Shown piece by piece: positions 6,206 to 14,875 of a stretch of DNA of 20,289 bases. Under the pieces are notes generated by a model. That model ran no database searches, was not told the origin of the DNA, and saw nothing but the letters and a program-made list of their open reading frames with translations. The position numbers and the translations under genes are program-made. Within the stretch, counting starts at the first letter, position 1; each line of letters begins with the position of its first letter. Source of the DNA: an uncultured Eubacteriales bacterium (GTDB lineage: Bacteria; Bacillota; Clostridia; Oscillospirales; CAG-272); contig CAKSSY010000032.1 of the NCBI GenBank assembly GCA_934489945.1, positions 1-20,289 of the forward strand, read 5' to 3'.

Positions 6206-8062
6206 ATGAAACACTTTTTACTCGGGTGCAACTACTGGGCATCCAATGCCGGAACCGCCATGTGGAAGAAATTCGATCCGAACGCAATTGAAGAGGATTT
6301 GCGACCGCTGTCCGGACAAGGCGTTTCCTGTTTGCGGGTTTTTCCGATATGGAGTGATTTTCAGCCGGTAATACCGCTTTTGACTGCCGGAAGCGGCATT
6401 GTTGAATATCGTCTGGAAGGAGATATTCCCTCCTCCAATTCTTATTATCTCAATGAAACCATGATGTCACGTTTTTCAACCTTCTGCGACCTTTGCGACC
6501 GGCACGGGATCCGACTGATTGTCGGTCTTCTTACCGGATGGATGAGCGGACGATTATTTATTCCGCCTGCACTGTTCGGAAAAAATCTGATTTCAGACCA
6601 CACGGCACTGTTGTTTGAGCAAAAATTTATAATGGGCTTTGTGTCGGCATTTCGGCAAAGAGAAACCATTTATGCCTGGGACATCGGCAACGAATGTGCC
6701 TGTATGTCCGGTGTATCCGATCCGACCATCGCCGAAAACTGGACCTGTATCACGGCAAATGCCATCCGCGCAACAGACAGTCATCGTCCGATCATTTCCG
6801 GCGTTCATAATCCTGCTCCGGATCCCGGGGCGGTCTGGTCGATCCGCTCTCAAGCGGAATACAATGACATTTTGATTTGCCATCCATATCCTTATTGGAG
6901 CAATATTGCCAACAAAGACAAAATTTCCTCCTATCGCACCGCTCTGCACGCAACTTATATGGGAAAATTGTTTGCCGAGATCGGAGGCAAACCCTGTCTG
7001 ACCGAGGAAATCGGCACCATGGGTCCGATGATTTGCAACGAACAAAAATCCGCGGATTTCTTGCGATGCAATTTGTTTTCCAACTGGGCAAATGGCTCGG
7101 AAGGTGTTCTTTGGTGGTGTGCAAACGATCAGACCAATCTGACAACTGCCCCGTACTCCTGGAATATGTGTGAATTGGAATTGGGATTATTACGTTGTGA
7201 CCACCAGCCAAAACCGACATTGACAGAATATCGCAGATTTTCCGATTTTCTCTCCCGACTGGACTTTGAACTTCCGAAAGCGGAATATGATGCTGTCTGT
7301 ATTCTCACACAAAAACAAAATCAGACCGCAATCGGCTTTGCCACCTACTGTCTGGCAAAACAAAACGATATCAATCTGAAATTTACTTATTGTACCGAAG
7401 AGCTTCCCTTTTCCGATGTTTATATGCTCCCGTCCGTTTGCGGACATTGGGTCATGCCGCACGAAAAATATGAACAATTGCGTCAGCGAATCAAGGACGG
7501 CGCGACCCTGTATATCTCCAACGACGGTGCAATTCTGTCTGAATTTTCCGAGTTGACGGGTCTGCGCGTGGAAGATTCCGAAACCGCAAACGAAAACGGA
7601 ACGATATCATTTGCGGGAAAACAAATTTCCTTCCGCCGCAGCCGTGTTTTACAAGTGTCGCCAACGGACGATCTTACAACGGTTCTCGCCAATGACAACA
7701 CCGGAAATCCGGCAATTACCATCCATTCTTATGGAAAAGGAAAGGTTTGCTATCTGAATTTTCCATTGGAAAGTGTGTTGGCTACCGAAAATATTTCTCC
7801 CGATTCCGATAACCACATTTTTTACGGACAACTTCTGAGCGAAGCCCGGAACAACCGCCGCATATTCTCTCAGAATCATTGGATTTCCACCACCGAACAC
7901 CACGATGATAAAACAACTTTTTGTGTCGCCGTAAACTATTCTTCGCAACCGCAAAAAACGCAGTTTGTTATAAAAGACGGAACTCGCATTGCCAAGATAT
8001 TCTACGGCTCCATCGACACGATTCCTCCTTATGATGCTCTTGTATTTTCCATTGAGTCCTGA
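6206..8062 (+). CDS. Cytoplasmic GH5-like glycoside hydrolase (clan GH-A TIM barrel)
   Basis: This 618-residue protein has a clan GH-A barrel at residues 1-350. The expected catalytic pair is visible: WDIGNE, with Asn162-Glu163 as acid/base, and CLTEEIG, with the nucleophile Glu at 267 or 268. HPYPYW (226-231) and WANGSEGVLWWC (294-305) fit the barrel of endo-mannanase or cellulase-like GH5 enzymes. Residues about 360-520 resemble the amidotransferase-like trimerisation domain of GH42-type enzymes, with a small C-terminal beta domain. There is no signal peptide, so it would act on imported oligosaccharides. I chose the ATG at 6206, behind AAAGGAG, instead of an open frame from 6134. Substrate is not readable; a beta-mannosidase or beta-glucosidase role is a guess. 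The neighbour downstream has its own promoter. Confidence 0.78.
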   Translation: MKHFLLGCNYWASNAGTAMWKKFDPNAIEEDLRPLSGQGVSCLRVFPIWSDFQPVIPLLTAGSGIVEYRLEGDIPSSNSYYLNETMMSRFSTFCDLCDRHGIRLIVGLLTGWMSGRLFIPPALFGKNLISDHTALLFEQKFIMGFVSAFRQRETIYAWDIGNECACMSGVSDPTIAENWTCITANAIRATDSHRPIISGVHNPAPDPGAVWSIRSQAEYNDILICHPYPYWSNIANKDKISSYRTALHATYMGKLFAEIGGKPCLTEEIGTMGPMICNEQKSADFLRCNLFSNWANGSEGVLWWCANDQTNLTTAPYSWNMCELELGLLRCDHQPKPTLTEYRRFSDFLSRLDFELPKAEYDAVCILTQKQNQTAIGFATYCLAKQNDINLKFTYCTEELPFSDVYMLPSVCGHWVMPHEKYEQLRQRIKDGATLYISNDGAILSEFSELTGLRVEDSETANENGTISFAGKQISFRRSRVLQVSPTDDLTTVLANDNTGNPAITIHSYGKGKVCYLNFPLESVLATENISPDSDNHIFYGQLLSEARNNRRIFSQNHWISTTEHHDDKTTFCVAVNYSSQPQKTQFVIKDGTRIAKIFYGSIDTIPPYDALVFSIES

Positions 8063-8211
8063 TTGTTTTCGCAACATATCCGATTCCCGGATTACAAATC
8101 TGAACTTGATAAAAGAACTCTCTTCAAAAGCAAATTCTCCCATGGAATAGTATGGAAAAGCTCCTGCCTTATCGGCTTGTAATAAAAAATTAACAATTTT
8201 GACAAAAAGCA

Positions 8212-8240
8212 TTGCAAAAAACCAAAAAACATGGTAAAAT
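8212..8240 (+). promoter_or_regulatory. Promoter of the NSS transporter gene
   Basis: TTGCAA (8212-8217) and TAAAAT (8235-8240) are separated by 17 bp, giving a leader of about 75 nt before the ATG at 8321. No convincing terminator lies between the GH5-like stop (8062) and this promoter. Confidence 0.6.
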
Positions 8241-8270
8241 ACTAAATATTCCAATATTCAACAAAAGCTT

Positions 8271-8297
8271 ATGAAATTACGTATTTCCGTATTTCAT
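8271..8297 (+). promoter_or_regulatory. Inverted repeat in the leader of the NSS transporter gene
   Basis: ATGAAAT (8271-8277) and ATTTCAT (8291-8297) are complementary, and ACG (8279-8281) pairs with CGT (8288-8290) inside them. This gives a 10-bp stem with one bulged T, between the predicted start and the AAAGGAG ribosome site. It could be an operator or an RNA hairpin. Confidence 0.35.
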
Positions 8298-8320
8298 ATT
8301 CTGAAAGGAGCTTTTCAACC

Positions 8321-9712
8321 ATGCAAGACCCAAAAAATCAAAGAGAAAGATTGTCCTCCCGACTTGGTTTCATCTTGCTTTCGGCAGGATGTGCCATCGG
8401 ACTCGGCAATGTCTATCGTTTCCCGATTATTACAGGTGCCTACGGCGGTGCTTTGTTCGTTCTAATTTACATTGCCTTTCTTATCCTGCTTGGACTTCCC
8501 GTTATGACCGCGGAGCTCGCCGTCGGACGCGGCAGCCAGCGTTCTATCGCTTCCTCTTTTGACGTTCTTGAGAAAAAAGGACAGAAATGGCACTTCATGA
8601 AATTCCTTGGTATCGCCGGCAACTACCTGCTCATGATGTTTTATACCTGTATCACCGGTTGGTTTGTTGTCTACTTCCTCAAATATCTGAACGGCTCGAT
8701 CATGGAAAATACAACTGCCGAAGCTCTCGGCGGTGTGTTCGGCGGTATCGTCTCCAATCTGCCACTCAACATCGGTATCACAATCGGCGTTATTCTCGTT
8801 TGTTTTGCCATCTGTGCCATCGGTTTGCAAAAAGGCGTTGAAAAAATCACCAAGGTTATGATGGTCGCGCTTCTGCTACTCATTATCGGGCTTGCCATCT
8901 ATTGCTGTACACTGGACGGTGCCGGTGCGGGTCTTAAGTTTTACCTTGTTCCGTCTTTGAAAAACGCGGAAGAACACGGCATCTGGACCGTTATTTCCGC
9001 TGCCATGGGGCAGGCGTTCTTTACATTGAGTCTCGGTATCGGCTCCATTGCGATTTTCGGCTCGTACATCGGCAAAGACCGCAGTCTGCTTGGCGAATCC
9101 ATCACCATTATCAGTCTTGACACCTTTGTCGCGCTCATGTCCGGCATCATTATTTTCCCCGCTTTCTTCACCTTTAATCCCGGCGCAACGGGTATCGCCG
9201 CCGAACAGGCTGGTGCCGGCTTCTTATTCGTTACATTGTCCTCTATTTTCAACAATATGGCAATCGGACGCGTAATCGGGGCTCTGTTCTTCCTCTTTAT
9301 GTGTTTTGCGGCACTGTCCACAGTCATTGCGGTTTTTGAAAACATCGTTTCTTTCTGGCTTGAACTTACTAAGCTGAAGCGGGTTCAGATTGCAATTATC
9401 AACATTGTTCTTTTGAGCATTCTGACACTTCCCTTTATTCTCTGCAACTGCAATGAAGCGATTGGTGCCATCCGAATCCTCGGTCGCAACATCGGCGATT
9501 TTGAAGACTTTCTTGTCTCAAACTTTGCTCTACCCTTCGGCTCTCTTATGTATGTTTTGTTCTGCACTCACCGTTTCGGTTGGGGATGGGAAAACTACTT
9601 TGCCGAAGTCAATGCCGGCAAAGGACTTCGTGTCGGCAAATGGATGAAGCCGTATATGCAGTATGTCCTCCCTGTCATCATTGCGGCAGTGTTGATTATT
9701 TCTCTGTTCTGA
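8321..9712 (+). CDS. Sodium:neurotransmitter-symporter (NSS/SNF) family transporter
   Basis: This 463-residue membrane protein has about 12 hydrophobic segments. Helix 1 carries the family signature SRLGFILLSAGCAIGLGNVYRF (residues 13-34), including the GLGN unwound region that binds Na+ and substrate. Helix 6 has GQAFFTLSLGIGS (230-242), matching the substrate-gate region of LeuT-like proteins. Bacterial relatives import amino acids (Leu, Trp, Tyr and others) with Na+. The substrate cannot be told here. The start has AAAGGAG 10 nt upstream. The gene has its own promoter and a terminator after it. A sodium symporter near a sodium-exporting decarboxylase is physiologically consistent, but nothing in the sequence links them. 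Confidence 0.93.
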   Translation: MQDPKNQRERLSSRLGFILLSAGCAIGLGNVYRFPIITGAYGGALFVLIYIAFLILLGLPVMTAELAVGRGSQRSIASSFDVLEKKGQKWHFMKFLGIAGNYLLMMFYTCITGWFVVYFLKYLNGSIMENTTAEALGGVFGGIVSNLPLNIGITIGVILVCFAICAIGLQKGVEKITKVMMVALLLLIIGLAIYCCTLDGAGAGLKFYLVPSLKNAEEHGIWTVISAAMGQAFFTLSLGIGSIAIFGSYIGKDRSLLGESITIISLDTFVALMSGIIIFPAFFTFNPGATGIAAEQAGAGFLFVTLSSIFNNMAIGRVIGALFFLFMCFAALSTVIAVFENIVSFWLELTKLKRVQIAIINIVLLSILTLPFILCNCNEAIGAIRILGRNIGDFEDFLVSNFALPFGSLMYVLFCTHRFGWGWENYFAEVNAGKGLRVGKWMKPYMQYVLPVIIAAVLIISLF

Positions 9713-9724
9713 TTTTCTGAAAAT

Positions 9725-9769
9725 CCCCCATAGAGTAGCCCTTTAGGCTGCAACTATGGGGGTATTTTA
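9725..9769. terminator. Bidirectional terminator between convergent genes
   Basis: CCCCCATAG (9725-9733) pairs with CTATGGGGG (9754-9762), and AGCC/GGCT can pair inside. TATTTTA follows on the plus strand, and a TTTTC run follows on the minus strand. It lies between the stops of the NSS transporter (9712) and the convergent enzyme gene (9788). Confidence 0.75.
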
Positions 9770-9787
9770 TGCCAAAAGAGTATACCG

Positions 9788-11794
9788 TTAAAGCGATCTT
9801 CGGCTATTCATATAATAATACAATGCAAAATCCTGATCGTTCGCCCATTCGTCATAGAACTGACCGTAGTGATTTCCTACCCGATACGGATACACATACG
9901 CGCAGGAACCCTCTCCTTTTTCGTTAAACAGACACAAACAGTTTCTATAACATTTTTCCGCGGCAAACTCATATTTTCGGTCACCCGAAATCGCGGAATA
10001 CAGAGAAAAACTATCCGCCGTCAAACAACTCCAATAATGCGGGAAGGTATCCGCATACATTCTTGCCTTTCCGAACCAGTAATCATCCCAATACCGGATT
10101 GGAATTTCATTCAGGTGAAAGCTGGGTTGATGTCCGTTAAAACGTTCCAATGCGTGAATATGCCTTTTGGCTTCCGTCATATACTCGGACTTTTTTGTTA
10201 TGGCTGCCATTTCACAGATGAGCGTAGCTGCCGGAGAAACAATCGTCTGCTCATAATTCACCTCGTGCTTCGGATAAGACAGACCGTTTTTCATGATATT
10301 TTCCGCGTGCCCGACAAACAGATTCCTTATTTTTTCCGTCTTTTCCGAAGAACCAGAATCTTCAAAGACCTTTATGATCCGATACATGGAAAAAGCATTC
10401 GGATAGAACTTAAATCCTCCCTGCGAATAGTAAACATCAAGTATTTTTTCAATATATTCAAGATATTTCAAATCTTTCGTATCGGCATACATTTCCGCAA
10501 AAAAATCGGCAACCCATGGCGCATTGTACAATCTTACATATCTTTTATTGTGCATAATTCCGTCAAAAACTTCACCGGTTTCCGGATCAAAAAATTCACG
10601 CACCAAATAATCAACAAAGTCTTTCAATGCTGTTTCAAAAAGACTGTTTTTATGCTCGCGAAGATACCCCGCCAGCAACAATGCCATACCGATACGTTCT
10701 CTGCAGGTGTTATGATCTCTTACAACTGAGTCAAAAATTTTATATTTTTTCTTATTGTCATAAATCATAAAAGCACCGTTCAGATGACTGTCTTTCCGAT
10801 GATACTGCTGATTTTTCACAATAAAATTCAGCCGCTTTTCTATCACGGTCTCAAGAGGCTCACTGACAAAAAATTCCGCATAGGTGTGAAGAAAATCCAC
10901 CATAATCTCAAACCTATACTCTCCTAAACGGGAAGGCTGCAACTCTACCGTCAATTCGTTTTCCGCTGTCATACGATACGGAACCGGCGTATCGTCATTC
11001 AAAACACAGATGCTTTTGGGAGAAAAGGCGGTCTTTACGGAAAAGCGAATCATTTCGTCCTGAAACACCGTAAACTGTTCCGCCTCAATATCAATAAAAC
11101 TCTTGTATGTTCTTGCCTTACGGATGAAATCCTCGTTTCCCGAGTGCCAGAAAAGCTCCCATTGCCAGACATATTCTTCTCCCGGCAAAAGCTCCAAATG
11201 ACCGCAATCCAGAATAAATACACCGCGATTGTTGGAATTGCCGCCTGGGTCGACACTGTAACTTTCCGCTTCACCGTTCGTCATAATCAGTCCCAAATTG
11301 ATATCGGACTCTCCCATTTTGAGTGCGTTCACATAAGTCGTGTTCCCGGCACACCATAAATGTGTATGGCAACAATGTATCATACAATCATCCGCATAGG
11401 TATACTCATCATGAAACGGAACGCTGATACCGATATCTCCCTGCTCCAAAAACAGATCGCAGTCTCTCAGGTTTTTCAGAATATACTTTTCCTGCAAATT
11501 TCCGTTTGGCAAAAAAGAACGTTCCACGCGCACCCGCATTCCGAAACCTTCATAAACCGCCGACATGGAATTCTGCTCCGGATAAAATTCCGTCATAGGC
11601 AAGCATTGCTTTCCTTCGACCCCATATTTCCGGCTCACTTTGTCTAAAACCTGTTTGCTGCTGTAATAATGAATTTTCCCCCAACCGCCAAGAGAGGAGC
11701 ACCAGTTCATTTGATCGCAGTCCTTTGGATTTACAATAGATGAAATTGTGCCGTCGCTTTCATCTATCAGTATCCTGAATTGTTCGTTCTCCAT
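9788..11794 (-). CDS. Putative beta-sandwich plus (alpha/alpha) barrel glycosidase or lyase, family not identified
   Basis: This 668-residue protein has no signal peptide. Residues 1-300 read as beta-rich, supersandwich-like sequence: FRILIDESDGTISSIVNP at the start and many alternating hydrophobic strands. Residues about 310-660 are helical and rich in aromatic residues, with repeated Tyr/Trp/Asp clusters such as YNAPWVADFFAEMYADT, IRYWDDYWFGKARMY and DTFPHYWSCLTADS. This suits an (alpha/alpha) six-hairpin glycosidase or polysaccharide lyase fold. Candidate acids are the Asp pair in WDDYWFGK (569-576) and the Glu/Asp in FYDEWANDQD (646-655). I cannot assign a CAZy family; GH88/GH105/GH154-type uronidases would be the first to compare. 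The start at 11794 follows AAAAGGAG and is preferred to 11815, which lies upstream of that site. It has its own promoter. Confidence 0.7.
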   Translation of the reverse strand: MENEQFRILIDESDGTISSIVNPKDCDQMNWCSSLGGWGKIHYYSSKQVLDKVSRKYGVEGKQCLPMTEFYPEQNSMSAVYEGFGMRVRVERSFLPNGNLQEKYILKNLRDCDLFLEQGDIGISVPFHDEYTYADDCMIHCCHTHLWCAGNTTYVNALKMGESDINLGLIMTNGEAESYSVDPGGNSNNRGVFILDCGHLELLPGEEYVWQWELFWHSGNEDFIRKARTYKSFIDIEAEQFTVFQDEMIRFSVKTAFSPKSICVLNDDTPVPYRMTAENELTVELQPSRLGEYRFEIMVDFLHTYAEFFVSEPLETVIEKRLNFIVKNQQYHRKDSHLNGAFMIYDNKKKYKIFDSVVRDHNTCRERIGMALLLAGYLREHKNSLFETALKDFVDYLVREFFDPETGEVFDGIMHNKRYVRLYNAPWVADFFAEMYADTKDLKYLEYIEKILDVYYSQGGFKFYPNAFSMYRIIKVFEDSGSSEKTEKIRNLFVGHAENIMKNGLSYPKHEVNYEQTIVSPAATLICEMAAITKKSEYMTEAKRHIHALERFNGHQPSFHLNEIPIRYWDDYWFGKARMYADTFPHYWSCLTADSFSLYSAISGDRKYEFAAEKCYRNCLCLFNEKGEGSCAYVYPYRVGNHYGQFYDEWANDQDFALYYYMNSRRSL

Positions 11795-11826
11795 TATTAT
11801 CTCCTTTTGCTTCATTCGTTGAATTT

Positions 11827-11855
11827 ATTATACACATACTCCGCATAAAAATCAA
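11827..11855 (-). promoter_or_regulatory. Promoter of the six-hairpin-like enzyme gene
   Basis: On the minus strand TTGATT (11850-11855) and a perfect TATAAT (11827-11832) are separated by 17 bp, about 33 nt before the ATG at 11794. Confidence 0.75.
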
Positions 11856-11875
11856 CAACAAATCTCAGTTTTTCC

Positions 11876-11908
11876 AAAAAACGGGGATGCCTTGTTAAGA
11901 CAGCCCCC
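11876..11908 (-). terminator. Terminator of the oxidoreductase/isomerase operon
   Basis: On the minus strand GGGG and CCCC close a stem that continues with GTCTT-AAC-AAGGC, and GTTTTTT follows. It lies 48 bp after the ancestral stop of the isomerase (11956), which supports that stop as the original end of the operon. Confidence 0.8.
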
Positions 11909-11955
11909 TATGCAGAATTTCGGCAAGCACCGCAAATGATATCAAAACCAACGCA

Positions 11956-12809
11956 TCAGCGTTCCGGTGTTACCGCGCATTTCAAAAAAGACATTGCCAT
12001 ACGGATATCTTCCACAGGGGCGATTCCCGTCTCGCGCTCTACGGTAAGAAATCCATCATACCCGATTCCGCGCAGTGCCGCAAAATAAACCGGAAAATTG
12101 ACCGCCCCTCTCCCACCGGAGTCTCCTTAAAATAGTCGGCAATGTTCAATGCCTCAATCCTGCCTAGGGCAAAATGATCATAAATGATTTTCGGATCGCA
12201 TTTTTTCAGCATGATTCCGTCTTTCACATGTGTGTGCACAATGTATTTTCCGAGAACTTTCACTGCCTCAACCGGATCCTCCCCCGTTACCATCACCAAA
12301 TTGGCGGGGTCAAGATTTGCCCCAACGCCGCCTTCGGTCGCATCCAGAAATTCTTTCAGCCGCACCGCCGGTTCCGGTCCTGTTTCAACGGCAAGTGTTA
12401 CACCGTTTTCCGCAGCATATCTGCCACATTCGGTGAGTGCATCCCGCATATCCCTCCATACGGGGTCTTTTTTGTCCGACGGAATCACACCGATGTGCGT
12501 GGTCACGACCGGTGCACAAAACTCAGCGGCAAGATCAATCACCCGTTTTGTCTTTTGAACCCGCCTCGGGTTATCGCAGGCAATCTCAAACCCGTATCCG
12601 TCGAGGCCCCCGCAAAGTGCGGAAAGTTCCAGTTTTTTTTTTTGCAACAGCGTGCGAAACTCCGCTTTCTTCTCCACAGTCAACACCTCCGGTGAAAACG
12701 CTCCGGTCGTGGCATAAATCTGCACGCCGTCAAAACCAAGCCCACCGGCAAGTGAAATGCTTTCTGTAAGATTCTTTTTAAAGCAGTCGGTAATCACTCC
12801 GAATTTCAT
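11956..12809 (-). pseudogene. Sugar phosphate isomerase/epimerase (AP-endonuclease-2-like TIM barrel), frameshifted
   Basis: The first about 240 residues match the xylose-isomerase-like TIM barrel family: MKFGVITDCF start, metal-site segments ETGPEP, NLDPANLV and HTHVKDG. After VGEG the frame as read goes to an unrelated tail and stops at 12039 (256 residues). Adding one G to the GGGG run (12105-12108 on the plus strand) restores the expected end, with NFPVYFAALRGIGYDGFLTVE and so on, down to the TGA at 11956-11958, for 284 residues in all. One base is therefore missing. The ATG at 12809 has a GGGGAGG site and overlaps the upstream stop as ATGA, so it was translationally coupled. Loss of the last about 45 residues removes the final strand and metal-site end of the barrel, so activity is doubtful. 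Confidence 0.85.
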
Positions 12810-13657
12810 CGTGCGCCCTCCCCGGACAATGTCACCCACTCGCCGCGGCTGTACAATGCCGCCTCTCGCAGTGCCGCCACGGTCAAAGTTTCTGTCGGAT
12901 CAAACGAGAGCGTCCGCTCCGTGAAAAAGCGACAGATATCCGAAATCAACGCATAGAAATATTCCGAGCGGATGGTCGCGTGCAGATGCGTGCCGTCCGC
13001 ACATTCCACTTCCGCCGCAAACTTCGCTTTCGGCGCAAAGACAACCGTGGCAAAGCGTCCGCTTCCAAAATCCGCACGCACAAGGTACTGGCTTCCCTGC
13101 CGTTCGGTACGAACGCGTGCGGCATCGGTTCCCATCATATGCACCGCCATTTCCAATGGGTGAATCAGATACTCGGCAAAATTGTTTCCGCCGCCACTCA
13201 CAATCACATTTGTCGCCGCATCAATTCCGTGTAATTCCTCCGCATAACGGAGTGCCGAAATAGAGAAAAAGGGCGTACCGTACTGTTCCGCCAGCGCAAA
13301 AATCTCCTTTGCCGTGGCAAGATCCGGTGCAAAGGTTTTGTCAATATAAGTCGGCTTGCCAAATGGCAAAACAACCTTTGCATAAGGTAAATGCCTGTCG
13401 GGATCTGAAGGTGCAAGAATCATCAGCACATCACTTTTCTCGCACACTTCGGCAATACTCCCGCACGCCGTAACGCCAAATTCCGCACACCACTCTGTCG
13501 TAGTTTTTCCCGTCACGGGAGAAACATCCGATTCTCCCCATCCGTAAGCAATTTCAAAGTCCGTTCCGTGCTCTTCGTTGTATCGTCGGATCCACGCCGG
13601 ATAGTTGTTGGCATGCCACTCGGAAAGATAATAGTCAATAAAACCGATTCTTGTCAT
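12806..13657 (-). CDS. Gfo/Idh/MocA-type oxidoreductase
   Basis: This 283-residue protein reads intact. It fits the Gfo/Idh/MocA sugar dehydrogenase superfamily: a Rossmann-like N-terminus, DVLMILAPSDPDRHL (76-90), KPTYIDKTFAPD (101-112) in place of the usual EKP block, and HPLEMAVHMMG with His166 in the place of the catalytic His. The first strand RIGFIDYYLSEWHANNYP lacks the classic GxGxxG, which suggests altered or weak nucleotide binding. Its ATG overlaps the stop of the upstream oxidoreductase remnant as ATGA, and its stop overlaps the isomerase start the same way. The three genes form one operon. It is the only undamaged gene of its four-gene cluster, so it may be the last to fail or may still have a separate use. 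Confidence 0.82.
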   Translation of the reverse strand: MTRIGFIDYYLSEWHANNYPAWIRRYNEEHGTDFEIAYGWGESDVSPVTGKTTTEWCAEFGVTACGSIAEVCEKSDVLMILAPSDPDRHLPYAKVVLPFGKPTYIDKTFAPDLATAKEIFALAEQYGTPFFSISALRYAEELHGIDAATNVIVSGGGNNFAEYLIHPLEMAVHMMGTDAARVRTERQGSQYLVRADFGSGRFATVVFAPKAKFAAEVECADGTHLHATIRSEYFYALISDICRFFTERTLSFDPTETLTVAALREAALYSRGEWVTLSGEGAR

Positions 13658-14701
13658 CCGAGTATAATCTCCCTTTCTTCCTCTGCGGAACGATAGATTG
13701 CATCAAGCAATTTTGCCTTTTCCAACACATATTCAATGTTGCCCTTGTTCTTTACACCGGTACACACAGATTCCAAAAACGCGCGGTCCTCACACAGATA
13801 CATATCCTCGTTTGCAATCTCCGGAGTTTCGCTTCGTAAAGTAGAGCCATCGGTAAACGTAAAGCCCTTCCGATACTCATACCGTGCGCCACCCTTGTCG
13901 CCAAGCAAATCCACATACATCTCATTCTTTTCGATATTCTGTGCCCATGCGCCGTTGAAGGTGATATTGGCACCGTTCGTGCGAACAAAACCGGTAATAT
14001 AGTCCTCCACATCATTGATTCCGTGCTGAAAATCGGCAGTGTCCTCTGCCCACATATTTTTGTAGCGGTAAGCGGTCATTTTTTTGCCATCTCGCTATAC
14101 GCAGCACCGGAAACCGATTTCACGGTCGCCCCGCCAAGAATATACAGAATCAGATCAAAAAAGTGTACCCACCAGTCAATCAGCACGCCGCCTCCGGACT
14201 GCGCTTTGGTAGTAAATGCACCGCCAAGTCCGGGAATGGAGCGAAATTCACGAAAAGAGCAATTCACCTGATACACCTTTCCGAAACGCCCCTCTTGCAC
14301 CATATGCGCAAGAGTCTCTACCGGGGCAAAAAAGCGATTACAAACGCCGATATTGAGGATTTTACCGGACTCTTCTGCTTTTTTCGCCATTTCAAGAGAA
14401 AGCGGGTAGTTTACGGTGATCGGCTTTTCGCACAAAACATGCTTGTGTGCTTCCAGCGCATCCATCGTAACAGTATAGTGCACAAAGTTCGGCGTCAACA
14501 CCAGCACTGCCTCTACCTCGGGGTCCGCAAGTACGGTTTTATAATCGGTCACAGTCTGCTCGATAAAAGGATACTCCTTCTTAGCGTCAAGTGCTTTATC
14601 AAGGATCAGGTCACAAGCATATTTGACCCGTACATTCTCCATTTTCGCCAGTGCCGGAAAATGCGCCCGCAGCCAATCACACCGATACCTATTTTTTTCA
14701 T
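13654..14701 (-). pseudogene. Gfo/Idh/MocA-family sugar dehydrogenase with two frameshifts
   Basis: The ATG at 14701, behind AAAGGAG, starts MKKIGIGVIGCGRI, a typical NAD-binding beginning, but then the frame leaves the family. Family sequence resumes one frame over at AHFPALAKMENVRVKY and continues through LCEKPI (the EKP motif) and SGGGVLIDWWVHFFD (the catalytic GGGxxxDxxxHxxD). It stops again at an A7 run (14079-14085), and the C-terminal domain goes on in the next frame from MTAYRYKNMWAEDTADF to 13654. The first lesion, near 14658-14666, fits a deletion of about 13 nt between GCGCATT-like repeats; the second fits loss of one A. Corrected length would be about 353 residues, normal for the family. 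It was the first gene of the operon, coupled by ATGA to the next. Confidence 0.85.
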
Positions 14702-14751
14702 CGTTTTTCTCCTTTGTTTTTTTATGGTACCGCTTCGGTCCCTTTGCTTTT

Positions 14752-14780
14752 ATTTTAATACGCAAAGCCGGTTGGTACAA
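14752..14780 (-). promoter_or_regulatory. Promoter of the oxidoreductase/isomerase operon
   Basis: On the minus strand TTGTAC (14775-14780) and TAAAAT (14752-14757) are separated by 17 bp. A GC-rich inverted repeat (GGTACCGCTTCGGTCCC, starting near 14726 on the plus strand) lies in the leader. The 174-bp divergent region shared with the AraC gene also contains direct GGATTG-type repeats that could be regulator sites. Confidence 0.5.
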
Positions 14781-14825
14781 TAGATTGGATTGGCATATTT
14801 TTTAACTTTTTATGGATTGTGCGCC

Positions 14826-14854
14826 TTGACGAAGATGGTAAAAAATGATATAAT
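14826..14854 (+). promoter_or_regulatory. Promoter of the AraC-family regulator gene
   Basis: TTGACG (14826-14831) and a perfect TATAAT (14849-14854) are spaced by 17 bp, just upstream of an AAGG-type ribosome site and the ATG at 14876. Confidence 0.75.
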
Positions 14855-14875
14855 CAAAGAAAAAGGTGAAAATGT

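Noticed and set aside
9869..10729. A 286-codon plus-strand open frame opposite the six-hairpin-like enzyme
   Set aside because: No ribosome site and an unnatural composition; the minus-strand gene has promoter, ribosome site and terminator context.
14079..14085. Programmed -1 frameshifting as the main explanation of the split oxidoreductase
   Set aside because: The heptamer fits, but the same gene carries another frameshift near 14660 and two neighbours are also damaged, so decay is simpler. It is kept as a testable alternative in the findings.
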